Below are positions 5,457-7,891 of a DNA stretch of 7,891 nucleotides, one piece after another (the first letter of the stretch is position 1; each line of letters opens with the position of its first letter). Made by a program: the position numbers and the translations under genes. The notes beneath the pieces are model-generated. The model ran no database searches. It was not told where the DNA came from and saw nothing but the letters and a program-made list of their open reading frames with translations. The DNA comes from Candidatus Delongbacteria bacterium (GTDB lineage Bacteria > UBA4055): assembly GCA_016937995.1 (NCBI GenBank), contig JAFGVM010000014.1, positions 1-7,891 of the forward strand, given 5' to 3'.

Positions 5457-6575
5457 TTACACAGTTTTTTTATATCTCCAGACGGCGAGAGAATTTACGA
5501 TCGCAGCGTAGATAAGCATTTTAACACAGAACCCTGAGACAACATTCCAGCCTGCATTTTTCAACAAGATCAGTCTGTTAACTTCGACAGCATATTTAAT
5601 TGGATTGCCAATGTTCAGTATTTTGATCCAGTTCGGCATACTCTCGATCGGAGTAAAAAGACCGCTGGTAAGAATAAAGAACATTACAAAAAAGAATGAA
5701 ACGAACATTGCTTCCTGCTGAGTATTCACAGTCGTAGATATTAATAATCCAAGCCCAAGAACAACGAATAGCAGCGTGGAGATAAACGCAAAAGCGTAAA
5801 GCAGGTTTCCTTCAATAGGTATATCAAAGATCAGCTTTCCTACTCCGAGAGCTGCAAAATATATCAGGTGACCGATGAACCAGAAAGGTATCATCTTACC
5901 GATAATAAGTTCATGCTTTCTGATCGGGGTAACATTCAGCTGTTCAATAGTTCCGATCTCTTTTTCCCTGACAATATTTAAAGCAGTTAAAAGCATCGTA
6001 AGCAGAGTAACTAGTTCAGCTACGATCCCGGGGACCATCAGTGTAGGATAATCAAAGGATGGATTATACCAGTAGTTCGGAATAACATTAATATTTTTGA
6101 AATTATTCACAGCAGAAGAAGGTATTAGCTTCATGGAAATATCCTGATTGAAATCACCTATGATAGAGCTAGCATAAAAAAATGCAAGTTCAGCTTTCTG
6201 ATTATTGATAGCATTTACAAGTATCTGGATCTCACCGGAATTTTCTCTTAAAATATTATTTTCAAAGTTCTCAGGCAGAACGATAATAATATCACTATCA
6301 TCACTGTCGAATTTTTTCAGAGCATTTTCCACAGAGAATTCAAAATCCTCGACGATAAAGAACTCAGATCCCTCAAATTTATTTACAAGTTGTCTTGAAG
6401 ACGATGAAAGGTCATGATCAACTATAGATAGCTTTATATCCTTGATCTCATAGGTAGCTGCATAGGAAAGGATCACTGTCTGGACTATAGGAACAATGAA
6501 GATCAAAGGTAAAAGAGCTTTATTCCTGAAAATCTGAATAAATTCCTTCTGGACTATGTAAAAAATTCTCTTCAT
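5457..6575 (-). CDS. ABC-2 type exporter permease (second subunit)
   Basis: A 372-residue inner-membrane permease of the YhhJ/YbhS/YbhR type. It has a basic N-terminal helix (MKRIFYIVQKEFIQIFRNK), one transmembrane helix at about 20-40, and a large extracytoplasmic domain at about 42-172 that includes the conserved-type WYNPSF. Five further hydrophobic helices lie within about 178-366. The cytoplasmic signature between helices 2 and 3, VREKEIGTIEQLNVTPIRK (202-220), is the likely contact with the ATPase. It is clearly homologous to the neighbouring permease but diverged, so the two probably form a heterodimer powered by the ATPase encoded just upstream. Relatives export drugs or other hydrophobic compounds, but the substrate cannot be read from sequence. 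Its ATG follows the TAA of the first permease with no gap, implying coupled translation. It is the last gene of the operon. No convincing GC-rich terminator was found after it. Confidence 0.9.
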   Translation of the reverse strand: MKRIFYIVQKEFIQIFRNKALLPLIFIVPIVQTVILSYAATYEIKDIKLSIVDHDLSSSSRQLVNKFEGSEFFIVEDFEFSVENALKKFDSDDSDIIIVLPENFENNILRENSGEIQILVNAINNQKAELAFFYASSIIGDFNQDISMKLIPSSAVNNFKNINVIPNYWYNPSFDYPTLMVPGIVAELVTLLTMLLTALNIVREKEIGTIEQLNVTPIRKHELIIGKMIPFWFIGHLIYFAALGVGKLIFDIPIEGNLLYAFAFISTLLFVVLGLGLLISTTVNTQQEAMFVSFFFVMFFILTSGLFTPIESMPNWIKILNIGNPIKYAVEVNRLILLKNAGWNVVSGFCVKMLIYAAIVNSLAVWRYKKTV

Positions 6576-7685
6576 TTACATTCTCGATTTATAGTTTTTA
6601 AGGCTCAGAAGAATAAAGAACACCGTCATTCCTGCGAGAACAAGTGTCGGTTTCCAGATGTATTCTATCCCGAGACCTTTGATCATGATATTTTTAATTA
6701 TTTTGATGAACCAGGTTGCGGGTATAGCTGATGAAACATATTGAAGTATCTCCGGAAGACTTTCAACAGGGAAGATGAATCCAGTTAGAAGTATTGTAGG
6801 AAGCATTAAACCTATCAAAGAAGCGAACATTGCCGTCTGTTGAGTTTCTGCCTTCGTCGATATTAAAATGCCCAGAGAAAGTGCTGTAATAGCGTATAAA
6901 GTGGATTCTGCAAGTAAGATGAAAATATTACCTTCCATAGGCATATTGAAGACATACATTCCCATTCCGATGATAATTCCACTGTTTATAACTGAAAGAA
7001 TCAGATAGGGGAGAACCTTGCCGATTATTATCGTGATCGGCCGTAACGGAGTGATCATCAGCAGTTCCATTGTTCCAAGTTCCTTTTCCCTTGCAAGAGA
7101 GATAGAGGTCAGCATAGCAGATACTATCATCAGCACCAGAGCCATTACGCCCGGTATAAATACAAATACCGACCTAAGTTCCGGATTATATATCATTCTG
7201 ACCTTAGGCTGAATAAGCATTTTCATATCTGGATTTATCTCTGAACTGTAATTTACAATGATAGAGGAAGTATAGTTCGTAAGCATTACAGCGGTATTGA
7301 TATTTGAAGCATCAGCAATTATCTGGACATCGACATTGCCATCATGATCAAGTTTATTTGCAAATTTTTCCGGAAAGATCAAAGCTATCTGAGCAGAACC
7401 GTTCATGAATGAAGTCCCGATGTCATCATATTTGTCAAAGTATTGTACCGAACTGAAATATTCAGACGAAAGAATTTTATTCGTAATATTTATCGTATAG
7501 TTATCTCTGGAGTAATCAATGACAGCTATCTCAGCATTCTTAACTTCATTGGTCAAAGCAAAACCGAAAAGAATGACATCCATGACCGGAATACCGAACA
7601 GGATCAGCAAAGTCCTTCCATCTCTGAAAATGTGGAAGAATTCCTTTTTGACAAATGCTATCAGCTGTTTAAATTGAAATATCAT
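6576..7685 (-). CDS. ABC-2 type exporter permease (first subunit)
   Basis: A 369-residue membrane subunit with the same layout as its downstream neighbour. A cytoplasmic N-terminal helix (FKQLIAFVKKEFFHIFRDGR) precedes transmembrane helix 1 at about 25-44. An extracytoplasmic domain spans about 46-172 and contains MIYNPELRS. Five hydrophobic helices lie within about 174-362. The signature AREKELGTMELLMITPLRP (198-216) marks the coupling segment. GFIFPVESLP (302-311) corresponds to GLFTPIESMP in the second permease, which shows common ancestry. AAGGG sits about nine bases before the ATG. The ATPase stop is only 5 nt upstream. The three genes form an exporter operon; in relatives a periplasmic HlyD-like adaptor is often encoded upstream, which would be outside this window. 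The substrate is unknown. Confidence 0.9.
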   Translation of the reverse strand: MIFQFKQLIAFVKKEFFHIFRDGRTLLILFGIPVMDVILFGFALTNEVKNAEIAVIDYSRDNYTINITNKILSSEYFSSVQYFDKYDDIGTSFMNGSAQIALIFPEKFANKLDHDGNVDVQIIADASNINTAVMLTNYTSSIIVNYSSEINPDMKMLIQPKVRMIYNPELRSVFVFIPGVMALVLMIVSAMLTSISLAREKELGTMELLMITPLRPITIIIGKVLPYLILSVINSGIIIGMGMYVFNMPMEGNIFILLAESTLYAITALSLGILISTKAETQQTAMFASLIGLMLPTILLTGFIFPVESLPEILQYVSSAIPATWFIKIIKNIMIKGLGIEYIWKPTLVLAGMTVFFILLSLKNYKSRM

Positions 7686-7690
7686 TAAAA

Positions 7691-7891
7691 TTACCCTTTT
7701 GTAGAGGTCCCCCTGGCTAATATTTGAAATACTCCGTCCATTGAATCAGCAGAATATTGTTTTTTAAGCTCGGAAGGTTTATCCAGAGCTACGATCTTAC
7801 CATCGACCATGATAGAAACTCTATTGCAGTATTCAGCTTCATCCATGTAGTGTGTTGTAACGAATATTGTCGTTCCGTTATCAGCAGCTTC
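7691..7891 (-). CDS. ABC transporter ATP-binding protein, C-terminal fragment (cut by window edge)
   Basis: The frame is open from the right edge to TAA 7693-7691 and encodes the last 66 residues. It begins within the segment after Walker B. TIFVTTHYMDEAEYCNRV carries the H-loop histidine (14th visible residue) that contacts the ATP gamma-phosphate, and SIMVDGKIVALDKPSELK is the typical end of the nucleotide-binding domain in drug-exporter ATPases of the CcmA/YhhG/YbhF kind. The protein ends GVFQILARGTSTKG. Walker A, the signature motif and Walker B are off the window, so activity cannot be judged. It energises the two permeases that follow. Confidence 0.92.
   Translation of the reverse strand, partial: EAADNGTTIFVTTHYMDEAEYCNRVSIMVDGKIVALDKPSELKKQYSADSMDGVFQILARGTSTKG

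Noticed and set aside
6205-6417. Plus-strand open frame of 70 codons inside the second permease
   Set aside because: Shadow of the extracytoplasmic domain coding strand, with low-complexity serine-rich content.
7443-7688. Plus-strand open frame of 81 codons at the start of the first permease
   Set aside because: It lies opposite a well supported permease N-terminus and would overlap the operon's ribosome site; no recognisable features.
1-7891. CRISPR arrays, insertion sequences, attachment sites or long direct repeats
   Set aside because: No spaced repeats, transposase fragments or duplicated tRNA ends were seen; the only tRNA gene has no visible repeat of its 3' end in the window.

Overview
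The window is an AT-rich bacterial segment in which every gene, including the tRNA, is on the minus strand, so the reading order is from right to left. It suggests a Gram-negative-like bacterium: RecO has a four-cysteine zinc knuckle, the U32 protein is TrhP-like, and the left-edge gene descends from the alpha2 (single-chain) glycyl-tRNA synthetase family. I cannot place the organism to phylum from sequence alone. A low-GC candidate phylum of the FCB type is a guess.

Right part (7891 to 5457): the end of an ABC exporter operon. It holds the C-terminal piece of an ATPase, then two diverged ABC-2 permeases of the YhhJ/YbhS/YbhR type. Gaps are 5 nt and 0 nt, so the three are almost certainly co-transcribed and form one exporter with a heteromeric membrane part.

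Middle (5456 to 3260): two genes that look independently transcribed. The first is a membrane-anchored single-PAS protein with a TTG start. It has no recognisable kinase, cyclase or DNA-binding output, and it ends in a cysteine-pair module. A near-perfect CRP-type palindrome overlaps its best promoter. The second is a compact DEAD-box RNA helicase consisting of little more than the two RecA-like domains.

A tRNA-Arg(TCT) follows (3206 to 3133), with a strong promoter of its own and an intrinsic terminator immediately after it.

Left part (3011 to 1): a tight three-gene cluster. It encodes a U32 protein (TrhP-like tRNA hydroxylation), RecO (recombinational repair) whose ATG abuts the U32 stop, and, 17 nt later, a long open frame that leaves the window at base 1. 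That last gene is the most interesting object here. It aligns clearly by eye with class II glycyl-tRNA synthetase over motif 1, the motif 2 region, the motif 3 region and the anticodon-binding domain. It lacks the whole segment between motifs 1 and 2 and has lost the catalytic signature residues, so it looks like a synthetase-derived non-catalytic protein. The arrangement resembles the known recO-glyQS neighbourhood of Firmicutes and, in architecture, the degenerate GlyRS-like accessory subunit of mitochondrial DNA polymerase gamma. Its function here is unknown.
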